49,608 bases of DNA from JAZDKP01 sp043802925 (GTDB taxonomy: Bacteria; Fibrobacterota; OXYB2-FULL-49-7; JAEUSG01). The translations under genes were made by a program, and so were the position numbers. Location: the NCBI GenBank assembly GCA_043802925.1, contig JAZDKP010000004.1:1-49608 (forward strand). The letters run 5' to 3'. Under the pieces are notes generated by a model. That model did not search any database, was not told the DNA's origin, and saw nothing but the letters and a program-made list of their open reading frames with translations. Shown piece after piece: positions 1 to 9,057 of the stretch (positions are counted from its first letter, which is position 1; every line of letters starts with the position of its first letter).

Positions 1-180
1 ATTCTGTCCGTCGCACTCTTGCTCCGCTACGGTCTCAAGGCTGACGCGGCCGCGGCCGCGATCGAAGCAGCCGTGGCCCGGGTGTTGGACAAAGGCATCT
101 TTACCGCGGACATCGCCCGGGACAAAACGCGCGGGGTGGGGACCCGCGCCATGGGTGACGCGGTGGTCCGGGAACTCTAG
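1..180 (+). CDS. leuB: 3-isopropylmalate dehydrogenase, C-terminal end (partial)
   Basis: Only the last 59 residues are in the window; the gene enters from the left edge in frame 1 and stops with TAG at 178-180. The visible tail has the family's closing pattern: a helix starting ILSVALLLRYGL, then IEAAVARVLDKG, then VGTRAMGDAVV just before the stop. LeuB oxidises and decarboxylates 3-isopropylmalate in cytoplasmic leucine synthesis; the same enzyme can also act on 3-methylmalate in the citramalate route to isoleucine, which fits the cimA gene 24 bases downstream. An isocitrate/homoisocitrate dehydrogenase paralogue has a similar tail, so the assignment rests partly on the neighbour. Confidence 0.85.
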   Translation: MLSVALLLRYGLKADAAAAAIEAAVARVLDKGIFTADIARDKTRGVGTRAMGDAVVREL

Positions 181-204
181 TCGATCAAATTTCAGGAGGT
201 CTTT

Positions 205-1779
205 ATGCCAGTGAAAATCTACGACACCACGCTGCGCGACGGCAACCAGGCGCGCGGCATTTCACTGTCGCTCGAAGACAAACTCCGCATCGCTAAAAAG
301 CTGGACGAACTCGGCGTCCATTACATCGAGGGCGGGTGGCCCAACCCCACCAGCGCCATTGACATCGCGTTTTTTAAAAAGGCCCGGGATCTCCGGCTGA
401 AGAACAGCCGGCTCGCGGCCTTCGGCTCCACCTGCCGGCCCAAAACCGCTCCGGAGGACGATGCCATCCTGCAGGCGCTTGTCGAAAGCGGCGCGCCGGT
501 GCTCACGCTCTTCGGTAAAAGCTGGGACCTTCACGTCACTGAGGTCATCAAGACCACGCTCGAGGAAAACCTGCGGATGATCGAGCAATCCGTGGCGTTC
601 CTTAAAAAGCACTGCGAAGAGCTGGTGTACGACGCCGAGCATTTTTTTGACGGTTTCAAGAACAACCCCGACTACGCGCTCAAAACCCTGTTGGCTGCCG
701 AACGCGGCGGCGCGGACTGCCTCGTGCTCTGCGACACCAACGGCGGCTGCCTGCCCATGGAACTGGCCGGTATCTTTCAGAGCGTGCAGAAGGCTATCAA
801 AACGCCCCTCGGCATCCACACACACAACGACGCAGGCTGCGCCGTGGCCAACACCATGGTCGCGGTTTCGCTTGGCGCGGTACAGGTGCAGGGCGTCATG
901 AACGGCTTCGGCGAACGGTGCGGCAACGCCAACCTCTGCTCCATCGTGCCCAACCTGCAACTCAAGATGGGTCTGCGCGTGCTGTCGGACGAGCAACTGC
1001 GGAAGATGACCGAAACGTCGTTTGCCGTCTCCGAAATCGCCAACATACTGCACGACGACCGCCAGCCCTATGTGGGCGAGGCCGCGTTCGCGCACAAGGG
1101 CGGCGCACACATCGACGGCGTCCTCAAAGTGGCGCGTTCCTTCGAACACATCGACCCCGCGTCCGTGGGCAACACCCGCCAGTACGTACTCTCGGACCAG
1201 TCGGGCGGTTCGGCCATCGTCGAAAAGCTCCAGGCGCTCAAACCCGACGTGAACAAAAAAGACCCGGCCGTTCAGAAACTGCTGGCGCACGTCAAGGACA
1301 TGGAAGCCCGGGGTTACCAGTTCGAGGCCGCGGACGGTTCCTTTAACCTGCTCATGCAGAAGGAACTCGGCCTTTACCAGGATCCCTTCAAATTCCTGGC
1401 CTTCCGCGTGAGCGAAGAACTGCTGGCCGACGGCTCGCTGTACAGCGAGGCCACCATCAAGGTGGAGGCGGGCGGGCACGTGGAACACACGGCCGCGGAG
1501 GGCAATGGCCCGGTCAGCGCGCTCGACCACGCCATCCGGAAGGCCCTGTCCAAATTCTTTCCGGCGCTTGCCAGCGTGCACCTCGTGGACTATAAGGTGC
1601 GCGTGCTCGACGGCCGTGACGGCACCAACGCCCAGGTGCGCGTGCTGATCACCTCCACCGACGGCCAGGAGTCATGGGGCACCATCGGCGTTTCGGAGAA
1701 CATCATTCAAGCCTCCTGGATAGCCCTCATCGACAGCCTGAACTACAAACTGGCCAAAGACCAGGGGAAAACGGTATGA
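205..1779 (+). CDS. cimA: (R)-citramalate synthase
   Basis: Condenses acetyl-CoA with pyruvate to citramalate, the first step of the threonine-independent route to 2-oxobutyrate and isoleucine. The 524-residue protein has the DRE-TIM barrel signature DTTLRDGNQ at residues 7-15, the metal-binding HTHND at about 205-209, and GFGERCGNANL near 233. The C-terminal ~130 residues look like the LeuA allosteric (dimerisation/regulatory) domain. The opening GISLSLEDKLRIAKKLDELG and IEGGWPNP, together with the length, match the long CimA type more closely than 2-isopropylmalate synthase or homocitrate synthase. A strong ribosome site AGGAGG at 194-199 fixes the ATG at 205. Its stop overlaps the hisD start (ATGA). 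Confidence 0.9.
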   Translation: MPVKIYDTTLRDGNQARGISLSLEDKLRIAKKLDELGVHYIEGGWPNPTSAIDIAFFKKARDLRLKNSRLAAFGSTCRPKTAPEDDAILQALVESGAPVLTLFGKSWDLHVTEVIKTTLEENLRMIEQSVAFLKKHCEELVYDAEHFFDGFKNNPDYALKTLLAAERGGADCLVLCDTNGGCLPMELAGIFQSVQKAIKTPLGIHTHNDAGCAVANTMVAVSLGAVQVQGVMNGFGERCGNANLCSIVPNLQLKMGLRVLSDEQLRKMTETSFAVSEIANILHDDRQPYVGEAAFAHKGGAHIDGVLKVARSFEHIDPASVGNTRQYVLSDQSGGSAIVEKLQALKPDVNKKDPAVQKLLAHVKDMEARGYQFEAADGSFNLLMQKELGLYQDPFKFLAFRVSEELLADGSLYSEATIKVEAGGHVEHTAAEGNGPVSALDHAIRKALSKFFPALASVHLVDYKVRVLDGRDGTNAQVRVLITSTDGQESWGTIGVSENIIQASWIALIDSLNYKLAKDQGKTV

Positions 1780-3053
1780 TTCGCATCGTCAAAGGCGCCC
1801 GCTCCGCGCATATCAACCGCATCCTGTCGCGCGGGGACATTCATTTTGAAAAAGAAGAAACAGCGGTCCGGAACATCCTCGTGGCCGTGGAAAAGAAAGG
1901 CGATGCCGCACTGTTTGCGTGTGCAAAAAAATTTGACGGCCTTAATATTTCCGCACGGAACATCCGCCTGACCCGCGCTGAAACAGAGACCGCGGCGGAC
2001 CGTTGCGAAGGTTCCCTCCGCAAGGCCATTGACGCGGCCGCCAACAACATCCGCGCGTATCACCAAAAGCAGGTTCTGGGCGACTTCACCTTCTCCCCGG
2101 CCACGGGTGTAAAGCTGCGGCAGCGCACCGTGGCCCTCGGGTCCATCGGCCTTTATGTTCCGGGCGGCGCGGCCCCGCTTTTTTCCACGGTGCTCATGAC
2201 CGCCATCCCCGCGCAGGTCGCGGGTGTGCAACGCATCGCGGTCACCACCCCTTGCCGGGGCGGTCTGAACCCAGCCATGGCCTATTGCTTCCGTCTGCTC
2301 GGGCTGACCGAAATTTACAGGCTCGGCGGCGCACACGCCGTGGCCGCGCTGGCCCTCGGTACCCGCTCCGTACCCAAGGTCGACAAAATAGCCGGCCCCG
2401 GCAATCTCTACGTATCGCTCGCCAAAAGGCTGCTCTACGGCCGGGTCGACATTGACATGATCGCGGGTCCGAGTGAAATTCTCATCATCGCGGACAAGAG
2501 CGCCAACCCCGCTTTTATCGCACGCGACCTCCTCTCCCAATCCGAACATGGCAGCGGCCGCGAATCCTCCATCCTGCTCACCACGGACATCCGGCTGGCC
2601 GCAAGCGTGAAGCAAGAGGTGGAGCGCCTGATGCAGGATACGCCAAAGCAGGGTCCTCTCCGTCGCGCGCTCGATGCATACGGCCTCATCGTAATCCTGA
2701 AAAATCTACGGGAATGCGTGGACCTGGCCAACCGAATCGCACCGGAACATCTTGAAATAATGACCGAGAAGCCCGAAGCGCTGCTCAACGGAATCCGCTG
2801 CGCGGGCGCCGTGTTCCTGGGCCCCTATACCTGCGAATCCGTGGGGGATTACTTTGCGGGCCCCAGCCATGTGTTGCCCACCAACGGGACGGCCCGTTTT
2901 TATTCGCCCCTGTCCGTATATCATTTTGTTAAACGGATGAGCGTCATCGAATACAACGCCGACGCACTGAAATCCTGCGGTGAAAAGATTATCCGCATGG
3001 CCGAGGAAGAGGGCCTGCGCTTTCATGCCGAGGCGGTCCGGGCGCGGACTTAG
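1776..3053 (+). CDS. hisD: histidinol dehydrogenase
   Basis: Zinc enzyme that oxidises L-histidinol to L-histidine in two NAD+-dependent steps, the last stage of histidine synthesis. The ATG at 1776 overlaps the cimA stop as ATGA and gives a 425-residue protein of normal family length; an in-frame extension upstream would run inside cimA and is unlikely. Conserved blocks are present in order: GLYVPGGAAPLFSTVLM, GGAHAVAALALGT, KIAGPGNLYV, MIAGPSEILIIAD, DLLSQSEHG (about 250), the catalytic Glu-His of APEHLE (about 321-326) and GPSHVLPTNGTARF. Translation is probably coupled to cimA. The gene ends tail-to-tail with the polysaccharide operon, the two stop codons overlapping at 3050-3053. Confidence 0.93.
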   Translation: MIRIVKGARSAHINRILSRGDIHFEKEETAVRNILVAVEKKGDAALFACAKKFDGLNISARNIRLTRAETETAADRCEGSLRKAIDAAANNIRAYHQKQVLGDFTFSPATGVKLRQRTVALGSIGLYVPGGAAPLFSTVLMTAIPAQVAGVQRIAVTTPCRGGLNPAMAYCFRLLGLTEIYRLGGAHAVAALALGTRSVPKVDKIAGPGNLYVSLAKRLLYGRVDIDMIAGPSEILIIADKSANPAFIARDLLSQSEHGSGRESSILLTTDIRLAASVKQEVERLMQDTPKQGPLRRALDAYGLIVILKNLRECVDLANRIAPEHLEIMTEKPEALLNGIRCAGAVFLGPYTCESVGDYFAGPSHVLPTNGTARFYSPLSVYHFVKRMSVIEYNADALKSCGEKIIRMAEEEGLRFHAEAVRART

Positions 3054-3847
3054 CTTTCCGCAACCCAGTCCACGACATCGCGGCCGGACCGGCCGTACGG
3101 ACGGGCATCATACCCCATCGATGCCAGAAAACGCCCCGCTTCGCTTTCACCGATGCCAAGTGCCCGCATGCGCGGCCGGTTCTGTTCATAAAAGATATGA
3201 CGGATGCGCTTTGCCCGCAGCAGCAATTCGCATCCCTCCAGGACCCAGGTGTCCGCACCTTCCGCATCAATCTTTAAAACCGCGATATCGCTGGCGTTAT
3301 CGACCGTCTCGTCGATGCGAACCACAGGGATCGGCTGCGCGTTCCTGTCCTCTTTCGTTGCAAACGCCCCCCATCCGGTCTGCCCGGTCGGGCCGGCGTT
3401 GAACAGGTAAGTGCCTCCGCTTTTTCCGGCCGCGATTGCGCGGACGTTGATCCGGTCCTGGAAACAATTCCTTCGCACATTCTCCGACAGCATCACGGCG
3501 TTCCGGGGCGATGCCTCAAAGGCGATGCATCGGTTGTCCGGACGGGCTGCGGCCCAGAGCAGTGAAAAGTAACCCGCGTTCGCGCCCACGTCCAAAAGCA
3601 TCCCTCCCGCGCGTGCGAGCCGGGACAACCGGCGCGTAAGCCCGAGTTCGTAGACGCCGGTCAGGGCAATGCAGCCGTGCATGACATCCGTGGGAACCAA
3701 TGTCATCGTTATATTGGGCGCATAGGCCAGGGGCGCGGCATCGAACAGGGGGGTCCAATGCGGGGCCACGGGGTGATAACAACGATGGTAAAGAGAGACC
3801 CGGAGCCGTTCCGGGAGGAGCGAAAGCACGAATGGACGGCGCATCAT
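3050..3847 (-). CDS. FkbM-family SAM-dependent methyltransferase
   Basis: 265-residue class I methyltransferase. The SAM-binding loop LDVGANAGYFSLL lies at about 85-97, the acidic end of the next strand is FEASP at about 110, and the FkbM hallmark LKIDAEGADTWVLEG is at about 191-205. FkbM enzymes usually O-methylate sugar hydroxyls. As the last gene of the long polysaccharide operon, starting 7 bases after the epimerase stop, it probably methylates a sugar of the exported glycan; the acceptor cannot be told from sequence. Two adjacent ATGs (3847, 3844) can start it. Its stop overlaps that of hisD on the other strand, and no hairpin terminator is visible between them. Confidence 0.85.
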   Translation of the reverse strand: MMRRPFVLSLLPERLRVSLYHRCYHPVAPHWTPLFDAAPLAYAPNITMTLVPTDVMHGCIALTGVYELGLTRRLSRLARAGGMLLDVGANAGYFSLLWAAARPDNRCIAFEASPRNAVMLSENVRRNCFQDRINVRAIAAGKSGGTYLFNAGPTGQTGWGAFATKEDRNAQPIPVVRIDETVDNASDIAVLKIDAEGADTWVLEGCELLLRAKRIRHIFYEQNRPRMRALGIGESEAGRFLASMGYDARPYGRSGRDVVDWVAES

Positions 3848-3854
3848 TGCACGC

Positions 3855-4784
3855 TCATTGCGAGGCCTGAAACCATGACACGGTCTTGCGCACGCACTCG
3901 GTAAAGGGCGTCCTGAAAAGGGCCTTCATTTCCTTTAGCCGCAGGACAGAACCCGCCATCTTGTCCACGTCACCCGGCCGAAGGGCCCGCGTATAGGCCA
4001 GGCGCTTCCGTACATTCATCGCGGCCATGAGCGCCTCCGCCACCTCGGTGATGGAGCGTCCCCGGCCCGAACAAAGGTTTACACAGCCGCCCGTGAACGC
4101 TGCAACCTCGAGGATCCGCTCCACCCCCGCAGCCGCATCCTCCACATAAATAAAATCCCGCACTTCCCGGCCCGTGCCAAAGACCGCCACGCGTGGGCCC
4201 GGCGCGGCGATTTTCACCATCAGGTCATAGAACACCTGTTTTCGCTGGCGCGGCCCGAACATGGGATAGAGCCGGATGACCTGCGCGGGTATGCCGTAGC
4301 AACGCGCATAAACAGAGGCATAGTGTTCCAGTGCCATCTTACCCGCGCCATAGGGCGATACGGGAACAGGCCTATCTGTTTCGCGCATTGGAAAGCATCG
4401 CGTATCGCCGTGTACGGCCGCGGAAGAGAAAAAGAGCAGCCGCGGTTTTTTCTTGAGACCGCGGACAAAATCGAGCAACCGGAAAGGCTGGACAAGGTTG
4501 TTGTCAAAGTCGTACGCCGGGTCCTTGACCGAGGAAGGAATGTAGGCGTTGGCCGCCAGGTGGAGGACAAAATCGAAGCGCCCCCGCTTCAGCATGTCCA
4601 GCGCACGGGCGTCCCAGACATGGCCGCGGACGAAACAACACCGCGCTCCTGCAAGGTTACCGAGGCTTCCGGTTGAAAGGTCATCAAGCACGGTAACAGG
4701 GTTGCGCGGTGCGAGCCGTTCCGTGACAAAACTTCCCAGAAAGCCCGCGCCGCCGGTGATCAGTATTTTCTTTCCGTGTATCAT
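3855..4784 (-). CDS. NAD-dependent epimerase/dehydratase (extended SDR)
   Basis: 309-residue nucleotide-sugar epimerase or dehydratase. The Rossmann motif TGGAGFLG is at residues 10-17, LHLAANA at about 74-80, the catalytic Ser region FFSSAAVHGD at about 118-127, and the YxxxK pair is Y145/K149 in SPYGAGK. RLYPMFGPRQ and the later VFGTGREVRDFIYVEDAA are typical of the UDP-glucose 4-epimerase/GDP-mannose dehydratase group. The ATG at 4784 is chosen because it overlaps the upstream stop (ATGA) and follows a GGAGGG ribosome site. Inferred role: provides or remodels an activated sugar for the locus. The exact substrate is unknown. Confidence 0.85.
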   Translation of the reverse strand: MIHGKKILITGGAGFLGSFVTERLAPRNPVTVLDDLSTGSLGNLAGARCCFVRGHVWDARALDMLKRGRFDFVLHLAANAYIPSSVKDPAYDFDNNLVQPFRLLDFVRGLKKKPRLLFFSSAAVHGDTRCFPMRETDRPVPVSPYGAGKMALEHYASVYARCYGIPAQVIRLYPMFGPRQRKQVFYDLMVKIAAPGPRVAVFGTGREVRDFIYVEDAAAGVERILEVAAFTGGCVNLCSGRGRSITEVAEALMAAMNVRKRLAYTRALRPGDVDKMAGSVLRLKEMKALFRTPFTECVRKTVSWFQASQ

Positions 4785-5719
4785 ACGGGGTTCCCTCCGC
4801 TTGTTTTCCTGAGCCAGAGGCCGCTGCCCGGACTCTTCTGGCACAGGGGCAAGGGGCCAAACAGGCCGGCATGGGAAAGATAGGTATTGAAGAAGATGAT
4901 TTGAAACACCGGATTGTATTGAAGAAAAGCCCTTAGGAGGTAGGCCTCGTTCCAGGCGCGCCCCTCATAAATCCAGTGCCTGGGATATTCAAAGGGATAA
5001 TAGATGTCATGAAAGTGGACAAGGACGCCCTCGGACAACAAAGGGAGGACCCGGAAGAGCAGATGGTTGATGTCACTGCCGATTTTTCCGACATGGGAGG
5101 AGTCGATGAGGAGTATATCGTTGCTTTGAAGTTCGCTGAACAGGGAAAGGTCCACGGACTGTACCGGTTGGCGACGCACATCAAGACGCGCAATCTCTCC
5201 GGGCTTAACCAGGGAAAAGAGGCGCTCCGGAAAAGGTTCTATGAAGGTGCTGTTCATCGCGCCATGGAAAAAACGCTCATTAACGTCCAGCAGAACACGG
5301 GAAGAGAAGCCGGAACCGACCTCGATGACGCGGCGGGGTGTAAAATGCCGCAGCAGGGAATACAGGAAAATCCCATCGGCATAGGCAAAATAGGGGTTGT
5401 CGAGGTAATAACGGAAATCCTCTTTTTTTGTTTCCGGAAAGGGTTGTGCTTCCGCATATCGTTGGATTTGGGAGAGGAGGCTACGCTGGTCCGCCTCGTT
5501 TAACGCGATGCCGGGCAGCGATTCCGGAACCGCAAAGAGTTCGGTCTCGCGTAAACGAACCTCTTCCATCGAAGGGATGGGTGAATAAAAATGGCCGCCT
5601 TGCGTGAACTGCCGGAGATGGGTGAGTTCGGCTTGCAGACGGTTTTTTTCCGCCCGTATCCGCTCCCGATCCGCGAGCAGGCCCTTGAGAAAAGGAAGCT
5701 GCCGGAGCAGGGCCTTCAT
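4781..5719 (-). CDS. class I SAM-dependent methyltransferase with coiled-coil N-terminus
   Basis: About 312 residues. An N-terminal charged helix (roughly residues 15-40, DRERIRAEKNRLQAEL) looks like a short coiled coil. The Rossmann methyltransferase part starts with VIEVGSGFSSRVLL (SAM loop), continues with DILLIDSSHV and ends with a VHFHDI block followed by WNEAYLLRAFLQY, as in the Methyltransf_24-like proteins of glycan clusters. The ATG at 5719 overlaps the upstream glycosyltransferase stop as ATGA and is preferred over an in-frame TTG at 5725. Its stop in turn overlaps the epimerase start. Probably modifies a sugar or a glycan end; a chain-terminating role is conceivable but not shown. 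Confidence 0.75.
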   Translation of the reverse strand: MKALLRQLPFLKGLLADRERIRAEKNRLQAELTHLRQFTQGGHFYSPIPSMEEVRLRETELFAVPESLPGIALNEADQRSLLSQIQRYAEAQPFPETKKEDFRYYLDNPYFAYADGIFLYSLLRHFTPRRVIEVGSGFSSRVLLDVNERFFHGAMNSTFIEPFPERLFSLVKPGEIARLDVRRQPVQSVDLSLFSELQSNDILLIDSSHVGKIGSDINHLLFRVLPLLSEGVLVHFHDIYYPFEYPRHWIYEGRAWNEAYLLRAFLQYNPVFQIIFFNTYLSHAGLFGPLPLCQKSPGSGLWLRKTSGGNPV

Positions 5720-6927
5720 CCACAACCCCGTTGTTCAAGCAGTTCCCGGTACAGCGCATCCGTTTTTTCCGCAATACGCGTCATCGTGTATTCCCGTTCC
5801 ACCAACGCCCTGCCGTTGTCCCCCATCCTTTTCCAAGCATCCGGCGCCTTGGTAAATTCGCGCAGCGCGGCCTTGATCGTGTCCACGTTGCGGTGGACAA
5901 ATACCCCGGTTTTACCCGATTGGACGAGGCAGCGCAGGGCCGGGATGTCGCCGACCAGCACCGGCTTGCCCGCGGACCAGGCCTCGAGGATGGTGACCGG
6001 AAGAATCTCACTGTCGGACGGAAGGCAGAAAAGGTCACAGGCCGCGAGCGCGTCCTGTTTTTCCTGTTCGTTGGCATGGCCGAGATAGCGAATGTTGGAA
6101 GAGAGGCGGCGGTTAAAAAACGATACCGGATTTTTTGCGTGCGGCCCCATCATCAGCAGCGTCAGCGGCATGCCTGCCTCCACGAGTTCCTCGACCGCGC
6201 AGACCAGTTCAGCGTAGCCTTTATGACGGACAAGACGGCCGACAAAGAGAAGGAGCGGCCCCCGTATATTATGCCGGGCGCGGAAGGCTGCGCCGTCACC
6301 GGAAGCGGGTCCGATACCGACGCCGATGACGCGGATGCGTGAATCGCAAACCCCCGCGTTCAGGAGCTGCTGCCGGTCCGCCTCATGCAGGGCCACGATC
6401 GCGTCCGCCGCATTGTAGAGCGCAATATTCTCCGGGTTATCGCCCCAACGACGCGGGTGCATAAAGGGGGTAATGACAAAGGGGACATGAAGTTCGCGCG
6501 TCACGCGGCAGGCTAGGAGCCCGGCGCCGTCAAAGGCAAAGGAATGAATGAGCGAGACACCGCGGAAAAAAGCGCAGGTGCGGTGGAAATAGACATCCGC
6601 GAACCGGCGTACCGCCATCCGTTTAAGCGGCGCGTAGGCAAACCGGCGCAGGCCGGGCAGGAGCTTGAGCCCGCAGGGAAGGAGACGCAGTCGGTCAATC
6701 CTGTCCGGGGAAAGGCTTTTCACGGGGATGCCGTGGTAGTCTAAGTCCGGGAAGGCGCGTGCGCACAGGTCATCCCCGCCCGGCCGTTCGGGCGCATCCG
6801 AGAAAATCTGGGCCGCGGCCCGGAAAGCGTGACGTTCCTTCAGCACGCAGAGCAGACCGCCCAGAAAACGCTCCACGCCGCCTTCGGCCGGGGGAAAACG
6901 ACGGCTGACAATTCCTATTTCAGCCAC
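5716..6927 (-). CDS. GT4-family glycosyltransferase
   Basis: 403 residues, two-domain GT-B fold. The N-terminal acceptor domain opens IGIVSRRFPPAEGGVERF. The donor domain contains LLFVGRLVRHKGYAELV and the E-x7-E nucleotide-sugar motif EILPVTILE followed by AWSAGKPVLVGD. The GTG at 6927 is favoured: it puts the first beta strand right at the N-terminus and overlaps the upstream gene by 8 bases; the ATG at 6954 would add nine unconserved residues. One of five GT4 genes of the locus. It should transfer a sugar from a nucleotide donor to the growing lipid-linked repeat on the cytoplasmic face. Donor and linkage are not predictable. Confidence 0.85.
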   Translation of the reverse strand: MAEIGIVSRRFPPAEGGVERFLGGLLCVLKERHAFRAAAQIFSDAPERPGGDDLCARAFPDLDYHGIPVKSLSPDRIDRLRLLPCGLKLLPGLRRFAYAPLKRMAVRRFADVYFHRTCAFFRGVSLIHSFAFDGAGLLACRVTRELHVPFVITPFMHPRRWGDNPENIALYNAADAIVALHEADRQQLLNAGVCDSRIRVIGVGIGPASGDGAAFRARHNIRGPLLLFVGRLVRHKGYAELVCAVEELVEAGMPLTLLMMGPHAKNPVSFFNRRLSSNIRYLGHANEQEKQDALAACDLFCLPSDSEILPVTILEAWSAGKPVLVGDIPALRCLVQSGKTGVFVHRNVDTIKAALREFTKAPDAWKRMGDNGRALVEREYTMTRIAEKTDALYRELLEQRGCG

Positions 6928-8005
6928 GGGACACCGTCTTCCGATAAAGCGCAATCAGCCCTTCAACCGGCTTTGAAGTGAATTCCCGCACCAGCCGGGC
7001 CGTGCCTTTTTCCACGAGCAGATCCCGGAGCGCGGTCTCGCGCATGAGCTGCTCCAGCACCTCGCGCATCTCATTTTCATCCTCTGGGTTGAAATAGACC
7101 GCAGCCTCACCCCCGACTTCGGGCAGCGAAGCACGCTCGGAAGCGGCCACGCAGGCGCCGGCCGCAAAGGCCTGGAGGATGGGGACTCCGAAGCCCTCGG
7201 ACAAGGAGGGGATGAAGAGGATTCTGGTCTTTGCAAAGAGCGCGTCGAGTTCGGCATCCGAAAGGACTCCTGTTATTTCAATACCGGGAGCGGATGAACG
7301 CACTTTCAGGTTTCCGACAGCCGTAAACGTCCAATCCGGATATTTGACGGCGAGCGCATGGAAGACGTTAAGCGCGGCTTCCGGGTTCTTATGGGGCGCA
7401 TCGCCCAGGAACAGCACACGATTTTCCTTGGACAGCGCCGGGAGCGGACGCTCCAGGTAACCGACCGGGATAACGCGGACCCCTTTCCGCGGAATCAGGC
7501 CCCGCGCCTCCATCATAACCATCGTGTGGAACGAATCGGCCACAACCGCGGTTTTCCGGAGCGCCCTCCGTTCAAGCCGGTACCGCCATTCCCTGCGGTA
7601 GACCCGCATATGCGGGTCATCCAGTGTTTCGACGTGCAGGTCATGAACCGTGGCAACAACCGGTACGGAAGGATAGAACGGCAACGTGATGTCCCGGAGC
7701 GGTCCCAGTGCCACCGTGGCGTGGTAAAGGTCCGCGCCGGACGCCTTGATTTCCGCGCGGAGCCGGAACGGGTCTTCAAGCCAGCGCCGGCGTGTCACGT
7801 AACGGATGACGCGGGAGGCCGTGTTTGGCAGCGCCGGGATAAAGCGACGCGCGTCCTCATCCAGGAGCAGGAACTCAAACCGGATGCCGGGTGCCAGCGC
7901 GGGCAGCCGCTGGACGAGATTCTTCACATAATAGCCGATGCCCCGTTCCGCGTAGGCCGTGGAAAGGGGCCGGGCGTCAACAAGGACCTTCAAGGAGCCT
8001 CCCAT
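6920..8005 (-). CDS. GT4-family glycosyltransferase with altered EX7E motif
   Basis: About 361 residues. The N-terminus VLVDARPLSTAYAERGIGYY is the usual start of mannosyl/rhamnosyl GT4 enzymes (WbaZ or MtfB type). The donor domain has NRVLFLGDAPHKNPEAAL and SLSEGFGVPILQAFAAGA, where the second Glu of the E-x7-E pair is Gln (EGFGVPILQ). The start is uncertain: the ATG at 8005 has no ribosome site in front of it, while a TTG at 7993 is preceded at short range by GGAGG. Both overlap the end of the upstream gene. Longer in-frame extensions into that gene are rejected. Role: one sugar addition to the lipid-linked glycan, cytoplasmic side of the membrane. Confidence 0.82.
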   Translation of the reverse strand: MGGSLKVLVDARPLSTAYAERGIGYYVKNLVQRLPALAPGIRFEFLLLDEDARRFIPALPNTASRVIRYVTRRRWLEDPFRLRAEIKASGADLYHATVALGPLRDITLPFYPSVPVVATVHDLHVETLDDPHMRVYRREWRYRLERRALRKTAVVADSFHTMVMMEARGLIPRKGVRVIPVGYLERPLPALSKENRVLFLGDAPHKNPEAALNVFHALAVKYPDWTFTAVGNLKVRSSAPGIEITGVLSDAELDALFAKTRILFIPSLSEGFGVPILQAFAAGACVAASERASLPEVGGEAAVYFNPEDENEMREVLEQLMRETALRDLLVEKGTARLVREFTSKPVEGLIALYRKTVSRG

Positions 8006-9053
8006 AGAGCTGCGCGTGCGCTTTTGCGAACGCGGCGAGGGAATGCTTTTCCGCATAGGTCCGCACGCGTTCGCGGGCCGCACAGGCCGCGTCGGGTTCC
8101 AGCAAAGTTTCCAGGCACGCGGCCAGCGCAACGGAGTCGCCGGCCCGATAAGCCGCGACACAACCCGGAACTTCGGCATTGATTTCCTGCACATAGGGCA
8201 GGTCCGGCGCTACTGCAGGCAGGCCGGCGCCCAGCGCGCGCGCCAGGGTCCCGGACCCGCACTTGATGACCGCCGGGCTCACAAAAAGGTCGGCCCGATT
8301 GAACAGCGCGGCCAACCCGTTGGGTTCGACATAACCGATGCGCTCGACCTCGCGCGAAAGCCCCTGTTTTTCAATCTCCCGCGTGAGTGTTTCCTCTAGA
8401 TCGCGATCCTCCATGCGACGCGCGGCCCCAGCAATGATAAGCCGGGCGCGGTCGCGGACACGGGCAAACGCTTTGAGCAACATCGCGTAATCATTGGCCG
8501 GCGAAAGGAACCCGAAGACCAGAATCGTTTTTTTCCCGTCCACCGCCGAAGGGTCCGAAGAATCCCCGGGTGGAAGGGGAAACACGGGGTGCGGCAGGAC
8601 GTGAATACATTCTCCCGAAGCGCCTCTTTGAAGAAGAATACGCCGTGCAAAATTCGTATGCACAATCACCGCGTCCACGAAGAAGTTCCGTGCCGCGAAC
8701 GTGTCCTCGCGCAGGACGAGGCGGTGCGAAAGCCGGTATTTCAGCCTGCGGAGCGCGTTCAACGGACCGTTTCCTTCGGGCATGGGCGCCACAAAGGGGT
8801 TGATCTCGTAAACCTCGTGAACGGTGACCACCCGGGCCCGGGCGCGGCATTTTTTCAGCACGGGCAGACAGCTTTGACCGCCCTGCCGGAAAAGCGTGGG
8901 CTCAAACTGGACATGCAAGATGTCGCATGCGGGATGCGCGGGGTTCAGCGTGTGCCGCAGGCGCGCCGTGCCAGGGAGGTGCGCGGCCAGCAGGGCCGCG
9001 TAGTCATTGATGCCGCACCGTTCACGGAAAGGGACCACAACCTGAACATCCAT
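7977..9053 (-). CDS. GT4-like glycosyltransferase, divergent
   Basis: 358 residues from the ATG at 9053, four bases after the flippase stop. MDVQVVVPFRERCGINDYAA begins the first Rossmann domain; HVQFEPTLF and VVTVHEVYEINPF follow; the second domain shows ILVFGFLSPANDY (typical GT4 VGRL... position) and LFVSPAVIKCGSGTLARALG. The usual E-x7-E pair is not recognisable, the segment reading KCGSGTLARALGAGLP instead, so donor binding may differ or the protein may be a partner of the neighbouring enzyme. The 3' end overlaps the next gene. Confidence in the fold is higher than in activity. Confidence 0.75.
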   Translation of the reverse strand: MDVQVVVPFRERCGINDYAALLAAHLPGTARLRHTLNPAHPACDILHVQFEPTLFRQGGQSCLPVLKKCRARARVVTVHEVYEINPFVAPMPEGNGPLNALRRLKYRLSHRLVLREDTFAARNFFVDAVIVHTNFARRILLQRGASGECIHVLPHPVFPLPPGDSSDPSAVDGKKTILVFGFLSPANDYAMLLKAFARVRDRARLIIAGAARRMEDRDLEETLTREIEKQGLSREVERIGYVEPNGLAALFNRADLFVSPAVIKCGSGTLARALGAGLPAVAPDLPYVQEINAEVPGCVAAYRAGDSVALAACLETLLEPDAACAARERVRTYAEKHSLAAFAKAHAQLYGRLLEGPC

Positions 9054-9057
9054 GCCG

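Noticed and set aside
262..1581. Long minus-strand open frame of about 440 codons
   Set aside because: Shadow of cimA: low-complexity, no motif, no ribosome site; the plus-strand gene is certain.
7993..8194. Extended N-terminus for the GT4 gene at 6920-8005
   Set aside because: The extra residues overlap the upstream gene and have no GT4 similarity; starts at 8005 or 7993 put the first strand at the N-terminus.
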